A stretch of DNA of 64,000 nt from assembly GCA_022822005.1 (NCBI GenBank), contig JAJECO010000008.1, positions 124,001 through 188,000 of the forward strand, read 5' to 3'. Origin of the DNA: Candidatus Poribacteria bacterium. Lineage in GTDB: Bacteria > Poribacteria > WGA-4E > PCPOR2b. The position numbers and the translations under genes are program-made. This document shows, in pieces, positions 46,169-55,407 of the stretch (position 1 is its first letter; the number at the start of each line of letters is the position of its first letter). The notes under the pieces were generated by a model. That model was given only the letters and a program-made list of their open reading frames with translations, was not told the DNA's origin and did no database searches.

Positions 46169-47362
46169 TTATTTTCTTTGGATTTCTCCATCCAGATTTC
46201 TCTCCAGCCGATTCCCTTCCAGTTTCACCCGCTTTGCCTTCGTCCCAATCACGACGCCGAAGCGTTGCGTTGGATCGCCGATCTCCGACTGATTGCCGAT
46301 CTCGTTGTCGACAATCATTGTGTCGTTGGTCTCGCCATCAATGTAGATACCGCTGCCCTCTCCGTTCGTGCCGTTGTTGTAGATTTTGTTGCCTTCCAGC
46401 CGATTTCGATGGCCGCCCGTGTACTCCGGCTCGTTTCGGAAGTAGACACCGTGGTTCACATTGCCAACCACCGTATTGCCGCGCAGGAGGTTATCCGAAT
46501 CTTTATGACCGATAGAAATTCCATATCTACCGTTGCCCCGAAGCTCATTTCCTTCAAAAGTCCCGTGACGCACTCGCCAGCAGAGGAATAGACCATCGTC
46601 ACTATTTTCGCAAGCGGTGTTGTTCCGTATGGTTGGACGCTGTGAGCCGCTGCCGGGGTGGAAGCCCAAGCCTGCGTTACGATGGGAGGCGCAATTTTCG
46701 ATCGAGATGTCGTTGCTTTGTTGGAAACTGAATCCGTCGCCGTTATAGTCGTGGACGGTACAACTATGGATGTATGAATTGTTGACACGAAAAAAGAAAA
46801 TGCCGGCACCGCGACAGCCGTTCAGGTGCGCGTTGTTCGCTCGATTTCCATCAACCGTTATACCTTCGATGCGTATATTTTCGGCATAATAGCTACTGAT
46901 GAGCGGGAACGTGTTTTTGGCGAGCGCGTTATTCTGCACCATACAGTCGGCTTGAAGCGGACTATTGATGATAAAGGTGTTCTCATCCACGCGAGCGACA
47001 ATCGTTCCGACCGTGGTATGAAAGCCGCCGGAACGATCGTCTTGCACAGTTACACCCATCCCGACTTTAAACCCTGAACTATCTTCAACCGTGATCTGTT
47101 CTTCGCCGTAATCGCCATCCGTAGCCAACCGGGAGATATGTCCGCTCCCTTTGCGCAAGATTGTGCCTTTTCCCGCGCCAATCACCGTGACATTGCTGCG
47201 CAGGTGCAGTGAATCCTCCATCTCATAGATCCCGGCACCAATATATACAGTCCCACCGCCCAATCCTGAGATATAGTCCACCGCCGCCTGCAATACGTAA
47301 TTATCTGAGCCGACAATGTCCGCGTTTTCAACGCCAACGGTAATTGTTACACCTTTCTTCAT
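46169..47362 (-). CDS. Right-handed parallel beta-helix protein without apparent signal peptide
   Basis: 'AVDYISGLGGGTVYIGAGIYEMEDSLHLRSNVTVIGAGKGTIL' followed by NxIxxN-type coils. Confidence 0.88.
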   Translation of the reverse strand: MKKGVTITVGVENADIVGSDNYVLQAAVDYISGLGGGTVYIGAGIYEMEDSLHLRSNVTVIGAGKGTILRKGSGHISRLATDGDYGEEQITVEDSSGFKVGMGVTVQDDRSGGFHTTVGTIVARVDENTFIINSPLQADCMVQNNALAKNTFPLISSYYAENIRIEGITVDGNRANNAHLNGCRGAGIFFFRVNNSYIHSCTVHDYNGDGFSFQQSNDISIENCASHRNAGLGFHPGSGSQRPTIRNNTACENSDDGLFLCWRVRHGTFEGNELRGNGRYGISIGHKDSDNLLRGNTVVGNVNHGVYFRNEPEYTGGHRNRLEGNKIYNNGTNGEGSGIYIDGETNDTMIVDNEIGNQSEIGDPTQRFGVVIGTKAKRVKLEGNRLERNLDGEIQRK

Positions 47363-47413
47363 AATTACCCCTCAATGCCCAACGATGACACTAGGATTAA
47401 GCAGCGAAAGAAC

Positions 47414-48451
47414 TTACTGACACAGATGCACTTTGATCGCGCCGGAGCGTTTGTCGGCAGAAATCCTGAATGCTTCAACAACGTCCTCCAATGGATAGCG
47501 ATGGGTTACCAGTTTGGTCGCATCGACCTTGCCGGACGAGATGAGCTCGATCGCTGCATCGAAATCGGTGTCCATGCCGGTGAAACCGTAGCAGTTTGAG
47601 CCAATGACGCTTGCCTCCGACCAGACGATGCGGCTCAGATCCACTTCCAGTGGCTCAAAGTATCCACCCACCAACACAACTGTCCCGTGGCGTCGGACGA
47701 TGCTCATCGCATCATTAAAATTTGGCCCGGTCCCAACGCTCTCAATCACAGCGTCCATCCCCAAACCACTCGTCAAGTCATCGACATATTCTTTGAGATC
47801 CATGTCACCGATGGTAACCACATGGTCAGCCCCCAACTCCTTTGCCAGTTGAGCTTGCTGATCGTACTTGACGGTGATTAAGGTTTCTTTGGCACCTGCA
47901 GCGACCGCCGCTGCCAATGCAAACTGTCCGATGGTTCCACCACCAATGATTGCCACCCGGTCCTGATAGGTTGCCTTCGATAGCCCAACAGCGCGATAGG
48001 AGACGGCAAGCGGCTCGACCAAAGCCCCCTCCTCAAAAGTCATGCTTTCCGGTAGCTTAAAGAGCCCTGAGATATGGGCATTTGTGTACTCCGCGAAGCC
48101 GCCGTGTGCATTGTGTGAAATCCATTGGCGTTCCGAACAGTGATTGTAATACCCCTTTCGACAGTGGAGGCAGCGTCCGCAGTGCGAGAAAAACTCGATG
48201 GCGACCTTATCACCCGGCTGGAGTTCTGTAACCCCTTCACCTAGTTCGATGACAGTGCCACAGGTTTCGTGACCGGCGGCATTGGTATGCGATTGATCCC
48301 ATTCACCAAAATAGCTATGCAGGTCGCTGCCACAGATTCCGGTTTGTTTGGTATCGATCCCAACGTATCCCGGCGCGGGAGGCGTGTATTCTACCTCTTG
48401 GATACCAATCTGCTCAATGCCTGTGTAAATCGCGGCTTTCATTGTAGTCAT
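47414..48451 (-). CDS. Zinc-dependent medium-chain dehydrogenase (butanediol/sorbitol/threonine DH-like)
   Basis: 'QTGICGSDLHSYFGEW', 'GHETCGTVIELGEGVTELQPGDKVA', 'CGRCLHCRKGYYNHC', 'AIIGGGTIGQ'. Confidence 0.92.
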   Translation of the reverse strand: MTTMKAAIYTGIEQIGIQEVEYTPPAPGYVGIDTKQTGICGSDLHSYFGEWDQSHTNAAGHETCGTVIELGEGVTELQPGDKVAIEFFSHCGRCLHCRKGYYNHCSERQWISHNAHGGFAEYTNAHISGLFKLPESMTFEEGALVEPLAVSYRAVGLSKATYQDRVAIIGGGTIGQFALAAAVAAGAKETLITVKYDQQAQLAKELGADHVVTIGDMDLKEYVDDLTSGLGMDAVIESVGTGPNFNDAMSIVRRHGTVVLVGGYFEPLEVDLSRIVWSEASVIGSNCYGFTGMDTDFDAAIELISSGKVDATKLVTHRYPLEDVVEAFRISADKRSGAIKVHLCQ

Positions 48452-48464
48452 GGCAATTTCTCCT

Positions 48465-49823
48465 TTAGCGTTTTATATCATACTGCCGCATTTTGCGATG
48501 TAGGTTTGTGCGTTCAATGCCAAGCTGCTTAGCAGTTTCGGTGATATTCCAGTCGTTCGTCTCCAAGCAGTTTCGGATAAAGCGGTGCTCAAATTCGTTT
48601 TTTGCCTCTCTAAGTGGTGTCTCTGTATCGATCTGAGATGGATCAACGCTACGATTGAGTTCCGGAGGTAAGTCGCCAACTTCAATGGTTTCACGGGGAC
48701 ACAAGATGACAAGCCGTTCTACCATGTTGCGAAGTTCTCGAACATTGCCGGGCCAGCTATACCCGTTCAGCACCTTCAGCACGTTTTCGTGTATCGTCAT
48801 ATTCGGTTTCTGATTTTCTCCGCAGAAGCGAGACAAAAAATGCTCGATCAGCAGAGGGAGATCTGTAACCCGCTCGCGCAAAGGCAGCATATGGAGAGGC
48901 ACGACATTTAATCGGTAGTAGAGATCTTCGCGAAAATTGTCGCTCTGAATTTCTTCTTGCAAGTCTTTGTTCGTCGCAGAAACGACACGCACATCAACAT
49001 GAATCGTTTGCCCGCCGCCGACCCGCTCAAATTCTTGTTCCTCAAGAACACGGAGCACCTTCGCCTGCGTCGATGGGCTCATATCGGCAATTTCGTCGAG
49101 AAAGATTGTGCCGCCATCAGCCTGCTCAAATTTTCCAAGTCGCCGGGCTAGTGCACCGGTGAATGCGCCACGTTCATGACCGAACAGTTCGGATTCAATG
49201 AGATCTTGGGGGATAGCTGCACAATTCACTTTGACAAAAGCGGCTTTATGACGTGGACTGAGTTGGTGAATGGCGTAGGCAACCAACTCCTTCCCGGTTC
49301 CGCTTTCGCCGGTAATGAGGACGCGTCCATTGGTTGGGGCAACCTGTCGAATTTTTGTCAAAATTTCTTGGATTTGCTGGCTAGTGCCAATAATCGGGCG
49401 CTCAAAATCGCCGCTTTCCTCTGCTATTCGTGTGTTCCTGCGCTCAACTTTCTGGATAACTTCTGCCACTTTGTTTAGTATAATATGGAGTGAAAGCGGC
49501 TTTCCCAAGAAGTCAAGTGCCCCCATGCTCCCAGCCTCCAACGCGAGTTCAAATGTGCCGTGGCCGGTGATCATGATGACTTCGGTGTCGGGGGATATCT
49601 GCTTAATCCGTCGCAGTGTCTCAAGCCCGTCAAATCCGCCGGGCATCAAGATGTCCAGAAACACCAAGTCGATCTGCTCACTTGCAACACAGCGAATACC
49701 GGCTTCACCATTAGGAGCAGTTAGGGCGTTGTATCCCTCATCCTGCAGAATATCTTGTAGCGATTCACAAATACTGGCTTCATCGTCAATGATTAATATG
49801 TTTGGCTTAAACTGTTGTGTCAT
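48465..49823 (-). CDS. Sigma-54-dependent response regulator (NtrC family: REC-AAA+-Fis)
   Basis: 'NILIIDDEASICESLQDIL' REC, 'GESGTGKELVAYAIH', 'GHERGAFTGA', 'DGGTIFLDEIADMS', C-terminal Fis HTH 'TAKQLGIERTNLHRKMRQ'. Confidence 0.97.
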   Translation of the reverse strand: MTQQFKPNILIIDDEASICESLQDILQDEGYNALTAPNGEAGIRCVASEQIDLVFLDILMPGGFDGLETLRRIKQISPDTEVIMITGHGTFELALEAGSMGALDFLGKPLSLHIILNKVAEVIQKVERRNTRIAEESGDFERPIIGTSQQIQEILTKIRQVAPTNGRVLITGESGTGKELVAYAIHQLSPRHKAAFVKVNCAAIPQDLIESELFGHERGAFTGALARRLGKFEQADGGTIFLDEIADMSPSTQAKVLRVLEEQEFERVGGGQTIHVDVRVVSATNKDLQEEIQSDNFREDLYYRLNVVPLHMLPLRERVTDLPLLIEHFLSRFCGENQKPNMTIHENVLKVLNGYSWPGNVRELRNMVERLVILCPRETIEVGDLPPELNRSVDPSQIDTETPLREAKNEFEHRFIRNCLETNDWNITETAKQLGIERTNLHRKMRQYDIKR

Positions 49824-50240
49824 GACATAAACTCAAGATATCCTCTTTACCTTTAATAGACAACACCGGTATACTGTAAGGAATAATGGAAATCGGACAA
49901 AATTTTCGGAACTTGGGACACTTTTCAGCGAGTTACCTGGAAACCAAATCGCGATTGAGTCCGTTGGGTTAGTAGTGAAGCCTATTGTCGCTCCATTGGT
50001 CGAAATGCGGAGATTTTCCTATTTGGTGTGGCTCCGGTTCCTGAATATCGCCAGCGGTCCACCGACTTCGCAATTTCTTCCGCAGGAAAACGTTGAAGTG
50101 CTACCGCTGTTGCAAAGAGAAAATCGCGTTAGAGGCACGTTTGCTTTCTACTCGGATTTAGTATCGACCAAAAAAATCTATTATTTCTGTCTTAAATGGT
50201 CCTGTATTCGGGTAAACCTCTGGAATTTTGGCACGTCTTT

Positions 50241-50258
50241 ATGCTATCATAGCATAAT
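50241..50258. promoter_or_regulatory. Inverted repeat TATGCTA-tca-TAGCATA overlapping an extended -10-like TGCTATCAT
   Basis: Read directly from the 49.8-50.5 kb intergenic region; promoter role is inferred. Confidence 0.35.
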
Positions 50259-50495
50259 TGGGCGCGCCAATCCAACGGAATTGCAGAAGATATCCCCCAG
50301 TTTAATTGGCTTAGGATTCAGGGGAAATCGCCTCACCTTCACCACCAACCAATCCTCTCTTGTGCACGCTCAACCGTATCATAGAGGCACCCTGGTAGCG
50401 CTTCAAACCATTTTCGGAATAGCATAGCCAAAAACAACGAATCTGTCAACGAAATGGTGAAGTGTTGATGTACAATCCACGTTACTTTTTTACTT

Positions 50496-51761
50496 ATGTC
50501 GAGAATACGCACACAATTATTCATCTGTAGTTTAATCAGTATCTTACTTCCTGTATCTGTGTCATTTGCAGCCAGAACCTATGATGTAAGTTATTCTTGG
50601 GGGAGGAAGCAGCAGAACGCGAAAGTATACGCCGATAAGGTTAAGCAGGCGTTGGGACCGACTATCGCGAAGCGGATCAAAGTCGTGAATCGTAGAGGTC
50701 GGTACGGTGTGATCTATGATCGGAACGGCAGTTATGATGAGGTTCTTCAGGAGGCAGCACACCATGCGCAATTGCTTCATCAGGCAGGTGTAACGAAAAA
50801 AAGAGGGCATGAAGCAGCGCACCCAATTCCGAATCGAGATTACTCTGCCCGCCCGAGGACTACACCGAGCAATCCAACTCCTGCACTGCAAAGACCGACC
50901 CCGCTGCAATTCGACATCACCCTGGATTCCAACCTTGAAGCGGAGATTGATCGATACATCAAGGGGTTGCGGTTCAAAGGCGTTCTTGCAAACACAGACC
51001 AAACCAGCTTTGTCGTCTACGATGTGACTAAGCAGAAAAAGGTAGTTTCAATCAATGAAGACCAAACCATGATGGCGGCTTCGTTAATCAAGAACTTTAT
51101 AATGCTCGCTTACTTCCACGAAGTAAAATATAAACGGCTTGAGCATACCAACAAGAATCGCCGCCAGCTCCGCTTGATGATTCAAAAAAGCGCGAATACA
51201 TCGACCAACTATTTTATCAGACTGCTTGGCGGTCCGAGTGGTGTGGAGCGCATCTTAAAATGGAACTATCCCTATTTCAAGAAGACTCGCATCGTTGAAT
51301 ATATTCCCGCTGGCGGTAGAACTTACCGTAATATGACCTCGGCACACGAACTGAATGTGTTCTACAACCAGTTGTGGCTGGGGAACCTGCCGTATTCAAA
51401 CAAGATGAAATATTATCTGGGCCTTCCGAACGGCGATCGTATGCACGATAAAACATGCATTCCGTCAAATGTCCGTGTATACCACAAAACCGGGACGGTC
51501 TATGGCTTGGTTGGCGATAGTGGCATTTTGGCAATCATTGATTCGCAGGGTAAACAGCGGGCTTATATCTTTACTGGCCTGATCGAGGATAGGACCAAAA
51601 CCAGCAATCGCAACCGCTCTGAGGCTTTTTGGTCATGGGTGGGACGCCGCTCGGATACATTGCGGCGCGTATCGGAAGCGGTTTACGAGTACATCTACGA
51701 GGTCCATTACGGCGGGCAATTTGACTGTCGTCGCCATGCAGGGCAGCACTTGAAGCGCTGA
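50496..51761 (+). CDS. Class A beta-lactamase-related serine hydrolase
   Basis: Signal peptide; 'MMAASLIKNFIML' (SxxK), 'IQKSANTSTNYFIRLLGG' (SxN), 'VYHKTGTVYGLVGDSGIL' (KTG). Confidence 0.87.
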   Translation: MSRIRTQLFICSLISILLPVSVSFAARTYDVSYSWGRKQQNAKVYADKVKQALGPTIAKRIKVVNRRGRYGVIYDRNGSYDEVLQEAAHHAQLLHQAGVTKKRGHEAAHPIPNRDYSARPRTTPSNPTPALQRPTPLQFDITLDSNLEAEIDRYIKGLRFKGVLANTDQTSFVVYDVTKQKKVVSINEDQTMMAASLIKNFIMLAYFHEVKYKRLEHTNKNRRQLRLMIQKSANTSTNYFIRLLGGPSGVERILKWNYPYFKKTRIVEYIPAGGRTYRNMTSAHELNVFYNQLWLGNLPYSNKMKYYLGLPNGDRMHDKTCIPSNVRVYHKTGTVYGLVGDSGILAIIDSQGKQRAYIFTGLIEDRTKTSNRNRSEAFWSWVGRRSDTLRRVSEAVYEYIYEVHYGGQFDCRRHAGQHLKR

Positions 51762-51800
51762 TCGCAGAAACGCTTCCATGTTGGCGGGACAATACTACCT

Positions 51801-52565
51801 CTATGACCGCTTGAAAGCGTCCAAGCCTGCGCGGGCTGCCTGTAGAAGCAAGTAGTAATCGGGACCGTAGCCCAGAACAGTGAAACCTTGCGCTTGTCGC
51901 CTCTGCAATCCTTCCGGTGTGCTCTCTCCGAACCCGATGGCAACATCGCCCCTGCGACCAACCTCTAAGGCGCGTTCAATGACGGCATCTGTCTCTGGAT
52001 GTGGCATGTGAAGCGGGTTCAGCCCCATTGACAGGCACAGATCCCACATACCGATATATAGCACATCGACCCCAGGCACAGCCCCGATCTCCGCCAAGTT
52101 TTCCACAGCCTCTTTGGTCTCAATGAGCAAGAAGACAAGAATATTGTCATTCGCCCGGTTGAAATAGTCTTCATTGTCAACCGTGTATTGCGAGGCGCGC
52201 AACGGTCCCCAGCCCCGCCTGCCTTGCGGTGGGTAGCGGGTGGCATTGACGATAGCCTGTGCCTCATCAGCAGTTTTTACCATCGGCACAAGAATTCCCA
52301 TGCCGCCGATGTCCAACGCCCTTTGGATGAAGACCGGATCGGCAGAGGGGATGCGGACGATGGGGACGGCTTCGGTTCCGTTGATCGCCATGAGCATGTG
52401 CTCAATCTGGGCGGTATCGAGTGCGTTGTGTTCCGTTTCGATAACCAGCCAATCATATCCGGCATGTGCCAAGAGTTCGGCAAGGTTTGGACTGCCCAAC
52501 CCCATGAAGCAACCGATAGTCGGCTCGCCAGCACGGACCTTTTCTCGGACCCAATTCGTTCTCAT
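51801..52565 (-). CDS. HpcH/HpaI family aldolase
   Basis: 'GEPTIGCFMGLGSPNLAELLAHAGYDWLVIETEHNALD', 'RIPSADPVFIQRALDIGGMGILVPMVKTADEAQAIV', 'LYIGMWDLCLSMG'. Confidence 0.93.
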   Translation of the reverse strand: MRTNWVREKVRAGEPTIGCFMGLGSPNLAELLAHAGYDWLVIETEHNALDTAQIEHMLMAINGTEAVPIVRIPSADPVFIQRALDIGGMGILVPMVKTADEAQAIVNATRYPPQGRRGWGPLRASQYTVDNEDYFNRANDNILVFLLIETKEAVENLAEIGAVPGVDVLYIGMWDLCLSMGLNPLHMPHPETDAVIERALEVGRRGDVAIGFGESTPEGLQRRQAQGFTVLGYGPDYYLLLQAARAGLDAFKRS

Positions 52566-52582
52566 TTTGATAATGCTCCGTT

Positions 52583-53440
52583 TTAGATATCCGGGTAATT
52601 CAGCGGCATTCCCGTCTTGCCCAAGTCGTAGTGTGTGATATGCCAACGTCCCAAGTTTGCGCTGAGAAATAGATCGAGGTTCTGACCACAGAAGGCGATA
52701 TTTGTCGGGGCAGCAATGGCTGTGCCTTCGTAATCTTCCGCCAGCACGTCGAGCTGTCCGTCCGGCGTTAGCCGGTAGATTCGATCGGGACGGTAGCAGG
52801 AGATGTACAGGTTCCCTTCGGTGTCGAACGCCAATCCGTCCGGCACGGTCTCTGGCAGGTGAACTAACGTCTCAACAGCCCCAGCGCTGCCATCGGCTTT
52901 GATTTCGACGCGGTCAACACGCGGTGGATTGAGACTCATGGCAACATAGAGATATGCGCCGGCGGCGTCCAATGCCACGCCGTTAGGAAACTGCGCTAAA
53001 CTGCGAGACCAGACCTCGCCCTTCCCGCCCGGGGCTACCCGAAAGATGCAACCGTTATCCTCTTTCCAGCCACCGGAGTGAGATACATACAGATTGCCGT
53101 GGCGATCAAATACGGGATAGTTGGCTGCTTCGAACGATTGCTCATCGCTACCATCGCAGTAGACGCTCACCGTTCCGTCTGGTTCAATCCGTTTAACACC
53201 GCCACTGCAAACGTAGAGACGGTGCTTTGCATCTTGGGCGATACCTCCCACGAATCCGCCGGTATTAGCGAACTCTTCAAATTCCTTTTGATCAACATCG
53301 ATCCGGTATATCTGTCCTAATTCGCCGCCGGCATACGCAAAACCGTCGCAGCCCCAACTGATACATTCGGGGTGATCCAATCCACCGGTAAAACCGCCAA
53401 TCAAAACAGAGACCTGTGTTTCAGTATCAAGGAGTGCCAT
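52583..53440 (-). CDS. SMP-30/gluconolactonase family protein
   Basis: 'LDHPECISWGCDGFAYAGGELGQIYRI', 'FPNGVALDAAGAYLYVAMS', 'VPDGLAFDTEGNLYISCY'. Confidence 0.92.
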   Translation of the reverse strand: MALLDTETQVSVLIGGFTGGLDHPECISWGCDGFAYAGGELGQIYRIDVDQKEFEEFANTGGFVGGIAQDAKHRLYVCSGGVKRIEPDGTVSVYCDGSDEQSFEAANYPVFDRHGNLYVSHSGGWKEDNGCIFRVAPGGKGEVWSRSLAQFPNGVALDAAGAYLYVAMSLNPPRVDRVEIKADGSAGAVETLVHLPETVPDGLAFDTEGNLYISCYRPDRIYRLTPDGQLDVLAEDYEGTAIAAPTNIAFCGQNLDLFLSANLGRWHITHYDLGKTGMPLNYPDI

Positions 53441-53692
53441 AGCTTGTTTCCTCCGAAGATAAGTGCATATAGATATATGTCAAATGGAGTCCGCTTGCCA
53501 TTATATTCACTTGAGCAGAAATGTCAACGAAAAACAGTTGGTAGTATCAATTCACAGAGGCAACGCAGTATGCATTTCTTAGAGTGTATTTGGTCCGCCC
53601 TCAATTCGTATGTCTCTACTGGATATACGCTTGACTTTACGTCAAGCAGATGGCAAAATAGATAGCGTGTATTAAAGCTATTTTTCACTCAT

Positions 53693-53876
53693 AGGACTTA
53701 CGCAGTTGAAGGCGCGAAGCCTTGTAGTTCGGAAATTCATCGCCGCTCCACACAACGGTTGGAGTCCCGATCTATCGGGACAACTACAGTCAATCGGTAG
53801 GTTTGTAGTCGGGCGATTTATCGCCCGTCCGACGCGCAATGAATTGCGCTACTACAAACTGAAGTGCGTAAGTCCT
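53693..53876. repeat. TIR element family A, copy 3 (184 bp)
   Basis: Ends aggacttacgcagtt / aagtgcgtaagtcct; aligns with the reverse complement of 14856-15031. Confidence 0.88.
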
Positions 53877-53909
53877 AACTCAATAGAAAAATTAGAAAGG
53901 GAAACAGAT

Positions 53910-54635
53910 ATGGCACGGAAGAAGATACTTATCACAGGCGCGGCGGGCAAAATTGGACGGGTGCTGAGAGACGGGCTGAAAGATGATTACGATTTGCGAC
54001 TCCTCTACCACAGGACCGTTCTACCGGCAGCACCGGGGGAAGAGGTTTTTGTGGCGAGCATCAAGGATCTCGATAAAATGGTAGAGGTGGTAGACGGTGT
54101 GGATTCGGTCGTTCACATGGCAGGCGACCCTGAAGTTGGTGCATCGTTTGAATCGGTCTATGAGAACAACATCTTAGGCACCTATTGTATCTACGAGGCA
54201 GCCCGGCGAACTGGCGTACCTCAAGTTATTTTTGCCAGCACGAACCATGTGACCGGCTACTACGAAATAGATGGCATCTATACCAAGCCGGAAATGCCGG
54301 TGCGACCGGATAGCCATTACGGTGCCAGCAAAGCTTACGGCGAGGCGTTGGGCAGATACTATGTCGACGCATTTGGGTTGTCGGTGCACTGTTTGCGAAT
54401 TGGCACATTCCAACCGGTGGAGTCAGTGCAGAACCGCACAAGCGATCGGATTCTGTCCACTTGGTTGAGCCATCGGGATATGGTTCAGTTAACCAAACGG
54501 AGTATTGAGGCAGCGTCGGTGAAGTTCGGTATCTACTACGGTATATCGAATAATACGCGCGCCTACTGGGACACCGAGAGCGCACGGAAAGAGATCGGTT
54601 ACGACCCCGAAGACAACGCAGAGGATTATGCCTAA
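53910..54635 (+). CDS. NAD-dependent epimerase/dehydratase family protein (uronate dehydrogenase-like)
   Basis: 'KKILITGAAGKIGRVLRDGLKDDYDLRLLYH', 'VVHMAGDPEVGASFESVYENNILGTYCIYEAARR', 'YGASKAYGEALGRYY'; the first 68 aa of the ORF-track version derive from the upstream repeat. Confidence 0.88.
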   Translation: MARKKILITGAAGKIGRVLRDGLKDDYDLRLLYHRTVLPAAPGEEVFVASIKDLDKMVEVVDGVDSVVHMAGDPEVGASFESVYENNILGTYCIYEAARRTGVPQVIFASTNHVTGYYEIDGIYTKPEMPVRPDSHYGASKAYGEALGRYYVDAFGLSVHCLRIGTFQPVESVQNRTSDRILSTWLSHRDMVQLTKRSIEAASVKFGIYYGISNNTRAYWDTESARKEIGYDPEDNAEDYA

Positions 54636-55357
54636 ACCTCGTTTGAAGATAGAATTGTCGTTATGACGTCTTGGGTGTCGCTCAGATCATCAAAGAGAAC
54701 ATCCGGTTGATGCGGTGTTAGTTCCGCGCGAGAATATTGGCCGGTAGCCACGGCGATGGCATAGGCTCCAGCGTGACGCGCGCACTCAATATCACGGGGT
54801 GTATCCCCAATAATCACGACATCTTTCCCGGTGAACCTCACACCCGTTTTCTCAAAAGCACGAGACGCAGCGATAGCGGGCAACGCATTACGGGAGCGCG
54901 CGTCATCCCCAAATGCACCCAACTGGAAAAAGGGGTTCAGGTTAAAGACGTCCAGCTTCGCAGCCGCCCCGCCCTTGTTGTTGCCGGTCAAGAGCCCGGG
55001 TAAACATGCTTTGTGATCTGCTACCGCTGAAATCAGTTCCTGTACGCCGTCCAACAAGATTACGTTTGCGCCTGCGGCCTTGCAGCCTTCCCTCAAGAGT
55101 TCCGCGATGCGGTCGAAAATATCGGGCAGTAGTTGTTGGACGGTGTTTTCGGGAAGAACGCCTTCCAAGATATCATGCACAATCTGTGTGTCCATCCCTC
55201 CCGACATCCGTACCCGTCCAAGTTTAGGGGTCGGATTGTTACCGAACATCCCCTTTTCATGACAAATTTCCTCAATTGCTCGGTAGAGAGACCTGCCTCC
55301 AATTCCGCCTGTACTCAGTATAGTACCATCGATATCAAATAAAACCAGTTTCCTCAT
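54632..55357 (-). CDS. HAD family hydrolase (phosphoglycolate phosphatase-like)
   Basis: 'LVLFDIDGTILSTGG', 'LPGLLTGNNKGGAAAKL', 'VVIIGDTPRDIECARHAGAYAIAVATG'. Confidence 0.92.
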   Translation of the reverse strand: MRKLVLFDIDGTILSTGGIGGRSLYRAIEEICHEKGMFGNNPTPKLGRVRMSGGMDTQIVHDILEGVLPENTVQQLLPDIFDRIAELLREGCKAAGANVILLDGVQELISAVADHKACLPGLLTGNNKGGAAAKLDVFNLNPFFQLGAFGDDARSRNALPAIAASRAFEKTGVRFTGKDVVIIGDTPRDIECARHAGAYAIAVATGQYSRAELTPHQPDVLFDDLSDTQDVITTILSSNEV

Positions 55358-55407
55358 CTATTATTTTTTCCTCAGTCTGTTTGACCACCTGTTTCGCACA
55401 TTTCGGG

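Noticed and set aside
45032-46591. Plus-strand ORFs of 135 and 186 aa
   Set aside because: Antisense to the DegT aminotransferase and beta-helix genes; no independent support.
50229-50245. Sigma-54 -24/-12 promoter (TGGCAC...TATGC)
   Set aside because: The GG-to-GC spacing is one nucleotide longer than the sigma-54 consensus and TTGC is not matched.
49975-50427. 150-aa plus-strand ORF in the intergenic region
   Set aside because: No RBS, no recognisable domain, composition unlike neighbouring genes; left unannotated.
53706-53909. 68-aa N-terminal extension of the epimerase ORF
   Set aside because: Encoded by the family A repeat; a better start (ATG at 53910) begins directly at the Rossmann fold with gaaaggg upstream.
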